A program made the position numbers and the translations under genes. Of a stretch of DNA of 64,000 nt, positions 35,435 to 43,947 are shown one piece after another. Every line of letters starts with the position of its first letter. Within the stretch, counting starts at the first letter, position 1. Origin of the DNA: Pseudoalteromonas umbrosa (GTDB lineage: Bacteria > Pseudomonadota > Gammaproteobacteria > Enterobacterales > Alteromonadaceae); NCBI RefSeq assembly GCF_030125375.1, contig NZ_JASJUU010000001.1, forward strand, positions 1,223,354 through 1,287,353. The letters are read 5' to 3'. The notes beneath the pieces are model-generated. The model saw only the letters and a program-made list of their open reading frames with translations. It made no database searches and was not told the DNA's origin.

Positions 35435-36118
35435 TCACCAAAACTTCCACCACGATTTTTTGTTCTGTGCTTTTTCATCAGGTTTAACTTGCTCAGACTC
35501 CTGCTCAACCTTTGACGACGCATCCCCACTATCTAAATCTAAACCCATATCCATTGAAGCTGAATTACAGGTTCTGGCAAAGTCATCAAGCTCACTATTT
35601 CCATAAAGCTCTGCAACCTCATAAGGCAATACATTTTCATTATAAAAGGTCAAAATCTTGATTGATTTAAACGCGTTTTCATCTCGTGAAAAGCATTTTA
35701 AAAATTCTTTAGCTTCTTCCTCGGGATCGTTTAAATAAAAGACCTCTAGAGGGTCAAGAAAAATATATGGATATGTTAAAGATTTGAAGTCAGCAACAGC
35801 TCGCTCCCAATATTGAGTTCCCAATACTTCATCTTGACAAAAAGCTATCATTAGCTCTTTACTGTTTTTAAGGTTTTCTATCGCCTTTTCAACCTCGAGT
35901 ACTGGCGCTTTATAGGTAAAGACCTCTTTTTCACCTGAACTGCTCTCCATCTCACTGGTTACATCGACTAAATCTTGCTCTTGAAAACAGAAAAACCAAG
36001 GCACTGGAACCTTATTTGCACCCGTTGCAAGTAGTTTATATTTTATGTCACTAGAATACACATTTTCAGAACATGCTGTTTTCTTTTCACAATTAACTAA
36101 ATAAGCGTTATTTGACAA
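35435..36118 (-). CDS. Unknown acidic protein in immunity array
   Basis: 227 residues. The N-terminal 175 residues are mixed alpha/beta with W-F-F-C-F and I-F-L-D-P-L-E-V-F-Y. After a low-complexity acidic/Gln linker the protein ends in a basic aromatic tail, K-K-S-W-W-K-F-W, which could touch a membrane. No signal peptide. Possible immunity protein by location only. 47 bp upstream of the 121-residue gene, probably co-transcribed. Confidence 0.6.
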   Translation of the reverse strand: MSNNAYLVNCEKKTACSENVYSSDIKYKLLATGANKVPVPWFFCFQEQDLVDVTSEMESSSGEKEVFTYKAPVLEVEKAIENLKNSKELMIAFCQDEVLGTQYWERAVADFKSLTYPYIFLDPLEVFYLNDPEEEAKEFLKCFSRDENAFKSIKILTFYNENVLPYEVAELYGNSELDDFARTCNSASMDMGLDLDSGDASSKVEQESEQVKPDEKAQNKKSWWKFW

Positions 36119-36360
36119 ATAACCTCCTTAAGTAATAAGCACAATAATAGGCACACTTCACCATAGTGACTAAAAAACATGCTATTAACTCTTCTTAAAC
36201 TTAATATATAATTTAAAACAACATAATAAATATATTACAACAAACTAACAAGTATAATTTTTTAACCACTAATACCATGCACCTTTTTAAAAATATTTTT
36301 ATATAAAAAGTTAAGTGCCAATGCTGTAATATTAAATAAAATAGGGGAGGATAAAGAAAA

Positions 36361-36381
36361 CGGGACAGTAATACTGCCCCG
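36361..36381 (-). terminator. Intrinsic terminator
   Basis: CGGGACAGTAATACTGCCCCG forms an interrupted 9-bp stem with a 3-base loop, followed on the minus strand by TTTTCTTT. It lies six bases beyond the stop of the gene at 36388. Confidence 0.7.
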
Positions 36382-36387
36382 ATGGGC

Positions 36388-37209
36388 TTATTGTTCTAAC
36401 GGCTGAAATTCACTTAACATTTTAAACTCAGGGTCTTCTGTATGAGGTGACTGACCAAATAAGAGCTTTCTAAGCTTTATTTGAAGCGTTCTTTGAACGC
36501 CAACATCACTGTCAAACGGCTTATCATAGGCTTTAATGTGAATAACATTATCTAGTTCCGTGACTTCGAGCCAATCAACATCATACAAAGCTTGCTTGTC
36601 TAACCCTACATGCTTAAAAAAGTGCTTACCTAGCCACATTTCGGCTGACACGCCTTCAATATAACCGGGTTTAAATCGCCAATCACCAGGGTTTACTCGA
36701 GTGTCTATATCTATTTGATCTATCGGAGGGGGCTTACCATTGCTTATTTTAGGTAGATGTTCATGAGGCCAACCACTGAGTTCATAATACATAACATCAT
36801 GCATACCTTGTCTCGTACTATACTCTTTATTCATTAACCTAGCCATGACAAAACCTGAATGCTGTAATATTGATTGCCACCACTGCTCACGTTGCTCTAT
36901 TAATTTATCAAAGCCATATATAAGCAGTTGATCAAAGCACAATTCATCCATAGGCATAAATACCACACCGTGCGTGCCCTCATACTCCCTGCTCGGGTGC
37001 CCTATTGAAAATATACTCGGCCGAGTGCGCGCTTTGTCTTTACTTTTTACATAATTTTCAACCTTAATCGTACGGCAAGTATCAATGTTAACCAGTTTAG
37101 TTAACCCTTCGATCTCTGTAAGTGCTCGGCTCATATCTACCATCTCCCAGAGCGATAAAGCTCTGGGAAATTGATCCGGTATAAAATTAATATTGAGTTC
37201 TAAACTCAT
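36388..37209 (-). CDS. Unknown protein in immunity array
   Basis: 273 residues, soluble, Trp-rich (M-W-L-G-K-H-F-F, W-W-Q-S-I-L), no signal peptide. The middle has a G-D-W-R-F-K-P-G-Y motif. I do not recognise the family; the size and neighbourhood fit a large immunity protein. The gene is followed by its own terminator, and a REP-like motif lies 28 bp upstream in inverted orientation. A relic of its 3' end occurs at 34861. Confidence 0.55.
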   Translation of the reverse strand: MSLELNINFIPDQFPRALSLWEMVDMSRALTEIEGLTKLVNIDTCRTIKVENYVKSKDKARTRPSIFSIGHPSREYEGTHGVVFMPMDELCFDQLLIYGFDKLIEQREQWWQSILQHSGFVMARLMNKEYSTRQGMHDVMYYELSGWPHEHLPKISNGKPPPIDQIDIDTRVNPGDWRFKPGYIEGVSAEMWLGKHFFKHVGLDKQALYDVDWLEVTELDNVIHIKAYDKPFDSDVGVQRTLQIKLRKLLFGQSPHTEDPEFKMLSEFQPLEQ

Positions 37210-37421
37210 TTTCCCGAAAACTCCTTAACAAACAAAGGGACAGGCACATTTTTAATATCGAATAATATCACAATAGAACCCTTTAAAAATAAATAAACCT
37301 GATATTTAAAAAGTAATAAATAGGGAAGGTAAAGATGGCTTAAATTGAGAACACAGCAAAAACAACTCAATTATGCATAATTTAATTTCACTGGATGAGA
37401 GGTAAATAGTTTAAAGAGGCG

Positions 37422-38519
37422 ATTTAAATAAGCTTTACTACCCAACCCCCTTATACCAACTTACATCATTTTTAGCGGCCTGTGCTCTTAATACCGTTTT
37501 CGAGCCTGCAAAATTACCATAGTGAGTACCGTAATTTTGTACTCTATCCAGCCAAGTTGCTTCTTCAATTCTTAGTGATACAAGTATATCTGGCACATTC
37601 TTCGGTATGAACCCTTTCTTTTTAGGGTGAACATGGCGACCCGTCCAATCAACTAGTTCAAGATAATCAATTAATGAGAAAGGTATTGTGTTTTCATGTT
37701 CTCTTTTACCAAACCATTTTAATGGTTTGGGCTGTTTTATTTGGTATGCAGCTTCATTATTTTGATTAGATTTTTGTGCGTTTTCTTTGACCTTTTGAAA
37801 GTGTTTTATGCGCTCTTGAATTGAGGTAAAATCACTATCCTCTAGATTATTTGCCATGTTGGCTCGAATCGGGTTTAAATCTACATAGGCCATGCAGCTG
37901 AGCAATGCGGTTTCATCTAACAAAGCTTGTGATTTGTATCGTCCTTCCCAGTATTTACCCGTGCAACCATCTTCTTTATTTGCTTCTTTTGCAATGTATT
38001 CATTAAGGTTTTTCATAAACCAGCTGATGTCGTACAACCGAACTCGCCATTTTTCAACTAACTCAGATACAAGTAGCTGCTCTGCCTCACTGAGCATATC
38101 ACCGTGAAGGTATCTATCAATGATTGGGCTACCCTTGTATAACCTATACCATCTTGATATCACTTCATTATCTGACCAATTAAGTGCTTGCTGTCTATTC
38201 ACTTTAACAATCAAATGATAGTGATTACTCATAATGGCATAAGCCGCTATTTCAATGGCAAATACACTGCTTAGCAGTTTTACTCTCTCGACTAACCATA
38301 TTCGTCTATGGTCAAAGTTTTTACCTGTATACTTATCCTCTCCGCACAAAAAAGCACGGCGTACACACCGTGCTATTAAGTGGTAATAAGACGTCGACGA
38401 CAAATCTATCAGGGCTTTCCTTGCTCTTGTCATTCCTACTGAACTCAACTTAAAACTGGATATTTAAACAGTAGTCAAGTAACTCGAATTAAGCAAAAGA
38501 TTTGTGTCTGTCCCATATG
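37422..38519. repeat. RAYT tandem duplication, unit 1
   Basis: Repeated as 38523-39617. Each 1.1-kb unit includes the transposase gene, the same 16 bases after its stop, and 80 bases of upstream sequence ending in TTTGTGTCTGTCCCAT. Confidence 0.85.
37438..38448 (-). CDS. REP-associated tyrosine transposase (RAYT) 1
   Basis: 336 residues of the Y1/IS200-like single-strand transposase superfamily. The HUH motif lies in M-S-N-H-Y-H-L-I-V-K. The upstream Y-Y-H-L-I-A-R block and C-G-E-D-K-Y-T-G, and a downstream helix with Y-I-A-K-E-A-N-K-E-D holding the likely nucleophilic Tyr, are typical of RAYTs. Such enzymes cut at REP sequences as single strands. No terminal hairpins of a classical IS are seen; instead GTGTCTGTCCC motifs flank the gene. 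Confidence 0.85.
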   Translation of the reverse strand: MSSVGMTRARKALIDLSSTSYYHLIARCVRRAFLCGEDKYTGKNFDHRRIWLVERVKLLSSVFAIEIAAYAIMSNHYHLIVKVNRQQALNWSDNEVISRWYRLYKGSPIIDRYLHGDMLSEAEQLLVSELVEKWRVRLYDISWFMKNLNEYIAKEANKEDGCTGKYWEGRYKSQALLDETALLSCMAYVDLNPIRANMANNLEDSDFTSIQERIKHFQKVKENAQKSNQNNEAAYQIKQPKPLKWFGKREHENTIPFSLIDYLELVDWTGRHVHPKKKGFIPKNVPDILVSLRIEEATWLDRVQNYGTHYGNFAGSKTVLRAQAAKNDVSWYKGVG

Positions 38520-38538
38520 TTTGTTTAAATAAGCTTTA

Positions 38539-39540
38539 CTACCCAACCCCCTTATACCAACTTACATCATTTTTAGCAGCATGCGATCTTAATACCGTTT
38601 TCGAGCCTGCAAAGTTGCCATAGTGAGTACCGTAATTTTGTACTCTATCCAGCCAAGTTGCTTCTTCAATTTTCAGTGATATAAGTATATCTGGCACATT
38701 CTTCGGTATGAACCCTTTCTTTTTAGGGTGAACATGGCGACCCGTCCAATCAACTAGTTCAAGATAATCAATCAAAGAGAAAGGTATTGTGTTTTCATGC
38801 TCTCTTTTACCAAACCGTTTTAATGATTTGGGTTGTTTTATTTGGTATGCAGCGTCATTATCTTGATTGGTATTTTTTGCTTTTTCTTTAATCTTTTGGA
38901 GATGCTTTATACGCTCTTGTATCGATGTGAAGTCACTATCCTCTATATTATTTGCCATGTCGGCTCGAATCGGGTTTAAATCTACATAGGCCATGCAGCT
39001 AAGCAATGCTGTTTCATCTAACAAAGCTTGTGATTTATATCGCCCTTCCCAGTATTTACCCGTGCAGTTATCTTCCTTGTTTGCTTCTTTTGCAATGAAC
39101 TCATTAAGGTTTTTCATGAACCAGCTAATGTCATACAGTCTGGCTCGCCACTTTTCAATCAGTTCCAATACAAGCAGTTGCTCTGCGTCACTAAGAGTGC
39201 CACCGTTTCGCTGCTTATCTATGATAGGGCTCCCCTTGTACAACTTATACCATCTAGATATTACTTCATTATCTGACCAACTAAGTGCTTGCTGTCTATT
39301 CACTTTAACCACCAAATGATAGTGATTACTCATAATGGCATACGCCGCTATTTCAATGGCAAATACACTGCTTAGCAGCTTTACTCTCTCCACTAACCAT
39401 GTTCGTCTATGGTCAAAGTTTTTACCTGTGTACTTATCCTCTCCGCACAAAAAAGCACGGCGTACACACCGTGCTATTAAGTGATAATAAGACGTCGACG
39501 ACAAATCTATCAGTGCTTTCCTTGCTCTTGTCATTCCCAT
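38539..39540 (-). CDS. REP-associated tyrosine transposase (RAYT) 2
   Basis: 333 residues, more than 90 percent identical to RAYT 1. Differences cluster at residues 105-125 and 205-225. HUH and Tyr motifs are intact, so both genes may be active. It starts at an ATG equivalent to the fifth residue of copy 1, next to the same leader sequence. It sits directly downstream of the cognate immunity gene. Confidence 0.85.
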   Translation of the reverse strand: MGMTRARKALIDLSSTSYYHLIARCVRRAFLCGEDKYTGKNFDHRRTWLVERVKLLSSVFAIEIAAYAIMSNHYHLVVKVNRQQALSWSDNEVISRWYKLYKGSPIIDKQRNGGTLSDAEQLLVLELIEKWRARLYDISWFMKNLNEFIAKEANKEDNCTGKYWEGRYKSQALLDETALLSCMAYVDLNPIRADMANNIEDSDFTSIQERIKHLQKIKEKAKNTNQDNDAAYQIKQPKSLKRFGKREHENTIPFSLIDYLELVDWTGRHVHPKKKGFIPKNVPDILISLKIEEATWLDRVQNYGTHYGNFAGSKTVLRSHAAKNDVSWYKGVG

Positions 39541-39645
39541 TCAACTCAACTTAAACCTGGATATTTAAACAGTAGTCAAATAACTCGAATTAAGCAAAAG
39601 ATTTGTGTCTGTCCCATGAGTTGTTTTGTCTGTCCCATAAGTTTG

Positions 39646-40311
39646 CTACGAACCTAAGTGATAAAGCTCCATGCACTGCTCTGGCGTCCCACCATCTTCA
39701 GGTAAAGGGCCTACCCAACCACCCGGCATACCCCCCAACCGGTAGCAATCGAGTAACCTACTGAAAATGGGTGAGTTATCTAAGCCTCCAAAAATAGCAG
39801 CATCCATAATCATTACAAAGTGGGCATGAATAACGTCAGGAATTAAGTGGTAAAATATATATTCGACATTAGTACTGGTTAACGAAAAAGCTTTCTGCAT
39901 TGCTATGTCGTGCTCTTTAGTTCGAAGAACAGACATTCTGTCATGGGGAAAAGCGCCGAAATCATCAGTAAAACCCCAAAGTATTTTTTTATATTTTTCC
40001 TGTACAGCTAATCTATAATTAAAGTCTGAATATACTCCTTCAGTTTCAACTCTTCCTCCCTCATCTTCCAAAATATGTGGAAGATTCTTAAAATTCCACT
40101 TTTCCGGCTCATCATCGCAATAATCAGGCGTCTGAATACGAAAATCCAGATTGATCGGGTCTTTATATAACCTGAACCCTTCTAAATTATCTGGTAAAGT
40201 TGAGCCTAAGAAAAGTCCTGACATAAACTGCTCTTGTGTATAAACATTATAAATCTTCTTCAGATCACTTATTATAATTTCTGAATCAATGCTTTGATAA
40301 TCAAGTAACAT
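39646..40311 (-). CDS. Cognate immunity protein of the AHH-nuclease toxin
   Basis: 221 residues of the array family described at 30769. Its ATG overlaps the toxin stop by one base (TAATG), the usual coupling of a toxin with its immunity gene. Like the other members it has no signal peptide, so it would act in the cytoplasm, where a nuclease toxin must be blocked. The array copy at 33497 is nearly identical. Confidence 0.75.
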   Translation of the reverse strand: MLLDYQSIDSEIIISDLKKIYNVYTQEQFMSGLFLGSTLPDNLEGFRLYKDPINLDFRIQTPDYCDDEPEKWNFKNLPHILEDEGGRVETEGVYSDFNYRLAVQEKYKKILWGFTDDFGAFPHDRMSVLRTKEHDIAMQKAFSLTSTNVEYIFYHLIPDVIHAHFVMIMDAAIFGGLDNSPIFSRLLDCYRLGGMPGGWVGPLPEDGGTPEQCMELYHLGS

Positions 40312-43300
40312 TAGCCTTTTCTCCTATCAATTGCTGGTGACAGAACCTCTATCCATTTCTCGACTGTGCTGCCATGTCTATTCATTAGCGGCGGTTCATT
40401 CATCTCAAGATGAATCTTAGCACGTTCAATTACCTCTATAAGCATCTCCTTTTTTACTTCTATATTTTTGTTCGAATTATGAATCCTGTTTAATATTTCT
40501 TTCATAGCTTTGTCATAGTTAGGATGGTTAGCATGTAATTGATTGTTTGGTTTGAGATCGCTTTTATTGGCTCGACTTGCTTTTATAATTTTACCATTAA
40601 TTGGGTCACTTAAGTTGAAGCCTAAGTCTATAATAAGTTGATGTTGTTTTCCTGCAGTCCAAGGAATAACATGATGTATATCCTCATCCGACTTTTTGTC
40701 AGGAAAATGCTTTTTGAGATCATTGCGTGCACCGATATCACCACTAAACGCCTTACTCAGATCCACCCCTTGCAACCAAGGATCAATTGGAACATCCGAG
40801 TTTGGCATGGAGTATTTACCGGGTTCTAACGTACTTTTCAGCTCTCCGCCGGGCGCATGCTTAGCATAATGCTCTAGATCATCAGCCCAAAGGTGCTTAC
40901 CTTTTTCTCTGAGGTTCTGAATTGCTTTTTCAAAATACTTATTACCCGGAACTAGCTTATCTAACGTCAGGTCAATCAGCCCATCAGTTGCCAGCTCTGC
41001 GAGCATGTCAGCAGCACCGGCTTTATCGCCACTTTTAAGCGCTTTACCAAATTTGTATAACGCTTTGCCGGTATCAACAGTATCGACAATTCGCATCCCG
41101 ATGAGGATACCTGCACCTACTTTGCCGAGTACTTTACCCACTACACCTAGTGCGTTATTTTCTGCAGAATTTTCAGCTGTGTGGGCTGCAATATTTACGT
41201 CGACGTTCAACATGAGCGCAGATAAACCGCCCATAAGCTTCGCAATATCAATACCAGCTTCTCGCAATTGCAATATCTCTGCTTCTTGCGTCTTCCAATA
41301 ACTAAGAATATCTTCCTCTGTTAAATCAGGGTCATTGGCATAATTAAGGGAGGTACTGAGAGTTTCATGCACTTTTTCAATACGTGCATCAATCTTTTCA
41401 CGAGTCAGCTCGCCCACATATTCACCGACTACGCCGCCAACTGCACCCGAGCCACATGACTGCGATGAACCCGATTGATTCTGAACTTCAGCGGTTGCAA
41501 GCCCAATTACACAGCCTGCCGCTGCATGAGCCACATATTTCACTGCGGTGTCAAAATTAGCGGCCTTGATTTGCTCAGCCATGGTTTCGCTTAGCTCATT
41601 AACTGCAAATGTGCCTAATGAGTAAACAAATTGATCTTTAAAGCTTGCTAGGTCTCCGCCATTGAAAACTGTAGAAATGCCAGCTTTAACCGTAGAGGTC
41701 ACTAATGCCTGAGTTGCTTGATTGGTAATATCAATTGCCAACTCACTGGTGAAAAAGCTTGACCCAATATCTGCATTAGCGAAAAAAGATGAGCTTTTAA
41801 ACGCTTCACTATTTAATACGCCCGCTGTCGCCATTGACACAGCTAATGAACGTAAGCTCTCACTTGATGTAATCTTTTTAATTGCGCCATCAAGGCCTTC
41901 TCCATTAGCAATGCTGGTTGCAGCTTGGGTCGCTAAAGTTACCGCTCCAGCTTGCATCGCTGCGCCTGAAATCATGCCATTTAAAGCAGGCCCTATAGCA
42001 TTAGCACCAGTTCCGATCCAACCAGTTCCAGCAGGTCCCATCGCAACTGACACTGCAATAGCAACTATTGCCATGGCGGCAGGACTCAACGAACTTGTTG
42101 TTTCGTGTGTGTGGATTGCCTCTAGTTTTTGATAAACAAGCTCGATATTGCCCGCAAACTCTGGATCATTATGCAGTTCTGACATCCAGCTTAAACTGTC
42201 ATTGCCGCTAAATGAATCTAGCGTGTCTTGTAAGGTTTCCCCTTCATACTGCCCCAATTCCAGCGTGATCCCATGGGTCGCGTGTACCTTAACCCCACCA
42301 ATGATCTCGTTGTAAACCGCTGTATCGACCGTATCTTGCGTGGTTTCGGTCTTAATTTTCCATGTGCCTTTAGTGACCTTATTGTAAAAGTAATGGTCTT
42401 GCTCTTTGGCCAGTAAAAACTTCACTTTACCATTTCGCGCTTCGATGGCTGTGCCATCTCCGGAGGTAATTTGCGCCGCTTGCAAGGTAACGTCACCAAA
42501 TTGAGAAGCGATACGAACCCCTTTACCCGCCTCTAATGCTGAGCGGATAGCAACAGTTTGAAACTCTTGCTCTTGTTCAGTCGTCTTGCCCCACTGCCCT
42601 GACTTTTGGCTTTGGCTTTCATTAAACTCGTTAAGAATATATACACCTTGGCCTGCTAATATATCTATGACTCCCTGATCGGCATATAGCTCAACAGCGT
42701 TGAGCTCAATGGCACCAGATGCCATCAGGAAGATGCTGTCTTTCGCTGACAGCTTTGTGGTCAGGTGTTTAATTTCTGAAGTAGATTGAGAGTATTCGCC
42801 AACAGGCTCATTATTAACATAACTGGTTTGCTGTGAGAGTAGTCGAATATTGCCATCGGCCCGAAGTCCAATGGTGTTGCCTGTTATCGTGCCACCCTCT
42901 ACGACAATGTCGCCCATACTATAGATTCGAATATTCTCGCCACTTACTGACGCAATCTGACCAAAACGAGAGCCCCGCTCATAGCGAGAAGAAAAGCGGT
43001 GTACTAGGGTTTTCTGTTCATACTGGCCTGCAACAATATCGACATTGTCTTTTGCTGACAGCGTACCTGACAGATTTCTTAAAGTGCCACCAACAAATAA
43101 ATTAAGGTCTCCATTCGAAGCAACTGTAGCCCCTGGGTTTACGGTTAAGTCTCTGGCTGTTCGTAAATATGTATCTCGGCCCGTTAGCAAAGTACCACTG
43201 TTGACCGTAATGTCTCTAAAATGCACATCTGTACCGGTGAATTCGACAATATGGCCGTTTACAGTCCGTGTTTCTATGGTCTCTGCACTCAAATGCACAA

Positions 43301-43934
43301 CAGGAGAAAGTACTTGCTCACCATTCACTTCTCTGAGCTCTGGCCAAATAAAATCCTTGTTAAAGTCTTCGTATATTGATTTAGAGATCTTCTCGCCAAA
43401 CGTGACATTGCTTCTCCCTGCGAGCTCATAGGCATTTTGGTAAAGCTGGACTATTTGCGCTGTTTCATCAGCATAAGCAGATGAGATCAAATTCCGATTT
43501 AACTCAGCATAAATTTGCGAACGGATCAGGCGTGACTGAACAAATCTATCACCAATCTGCTTAGCTACTGGATAGTGCGGTATAATGCTGGTAATCGCAC
43601 CGTTGATAATTGGAATATACTGAGGCGATGGCAAAGCATACTTTCTATTATCCAGCAAGACCTGATGAAAGCCGGAAATAGTCTGAGCTGCACGGGCGCG
43701 CGTCTGCTCTACGATATGTTCAGATTTAACATACAGTGCTTGTTTGTTGCCACTTACTTTGTTGAACTCTGGTGAGCTTGACAACGCATACCCTGCGTCT
43801 ATTTTGTCAAAAGCGTTATACGCTTGGGCAAATGTTGGTAAACATAGCTGACCAAGCAACATAAAAATATTTAAATAAGCAATGGCTTTTTTGTAAAATG
43901 GTACTTTTTCTTCTGTAATTTTATTGTTCTTCAT
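40311..43934 (-). CDS. CdiA/haemagglutinin-like toxin with AHH/HNH nuclease C-terminus
   Basis: 1207 residues. A signal peptide (hydrophobic residues 16-36, F-A-Q-A) is followed by haemagglutinin-type beta-helix repeats (about 200-560). Next is a Gly/Ala-rich DUF637-like pretoxin region (about 620-820). An A-E-N-N motif at residue 924 resembles the VENN boundary of CdiA. The last 140 residues contain D-I-H-H-V-I-P-W (HH at 1087-1088) and H-A-N-H-P-N-Y-D-K (1134-1142), the AHH/HNH nuclease signature. It is shorter than classical CdiA, and no TpsB/CdiB transporter gene is in the window. Confidence 0.8.
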   Translation of the reverse strand: MKNNKITEEKVPFYKKAIAYLNIFMLLGQLCLPTFAQAYNAFDKIDAGYALSSSPEFNKVSGNKQALYVKSEHIVEQTRARAAQTISGFHQVLLDNRKYALPSPQYIPIINGAITSIIPHYPVAKQIGDRFVQSRLIRSQIYAELNRNLISSAYADETAQIVQLYQNAYELAGRSNVTFGEKISKSIYEDFNKDFIWPELREVNGEQVLSPVVHLSAETIETRTVNGHIVEFTGTDVHFRDITVNSGTLLTGRDTYLRTARDLTVNPGATVASNGDLNLFVGGTLRNLSGTLSAKDNVDIVAGQYEQKTLVHRFSSRYERGSRFGQIASVSGENIRIYSMGDIVVEGGTITGNTIGLRADGNIRLLSQQTSYVNNEPVGEYSQSTSEIKHLTTKLSAKDSIFLMASGAIELNAVELYADQGVIDILAGQGVYILNEFNESQSQKSGQWGKTTEQEQEFQTVAIRSALEAGKGVRIASQFGDVTLQAAQITSGDGTAIEARNGKVKFLLAKEQDHYFYNKVTKGTWKIKTETTQDTVDTAVYNEIIGGVKVHATHGITLELGQYEGETLQDTLDSFSGNDSLSWMSELHNDPEFAGNIELVYQKLEAIHTHETTSSLSPAAMAIVAIAVSVAMGPAGTGWIGTGANAIGPALNGMISGAAMQAGAVTLATQAATSIANGEGLDGAIKKITSSESLRSLAVSMATAGVLNSEAFKSSSFFANADIGSSFFTSELAIDITNQATQALVTSTVKAGISTVFNGGDLASFKDQFVYSLGTFAVNELSETMAEQIKAANFDTAVKYVAHAAAGCVIGLATAEVQNQSGSSQSCGSGAVGGVVGEYVGELTREKIDARIEKVHETLSTSLNYANDPDLTEEDILSYWKTQEAEILQLREAGIDIAKLMGGLSALMLNVDVNIAAHTAENSAENNALGVVGKVLGKVGAGILIGMRIVDTVDTGKALYKFGKALKSGDKAGAADMLAELATDGLIDLTLDKLVPGNKYFEKAIQNLREKGKHLWADDLEHYAKHAPGGELKSTLEPGKYSMPNSDVPIDPWLQGVDLSKAFSGDIGARNDLKKHFPDKKSDEDIHHVIPWTAGKQHQLIIDLGFNLSDPINGKIIKASRANKSDLKPNNQLHANHPNYDKAMKEILNRIHNSNKNIEVKKEMLIEVIERAKIHLEMNEPPLMNRHGSTVEKWIEVLSPAIDRRKG

Positions 43935-43947
43935 TACATTCCCTTGT

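Noticed and set aside
37422..39617. Insertion sequence with terminal inverted repeats
   Set aside because: The transposases are RAYTs; the flanking motif is mainly in direct orientation, and no classical IS ends or target-site duplications are seen.
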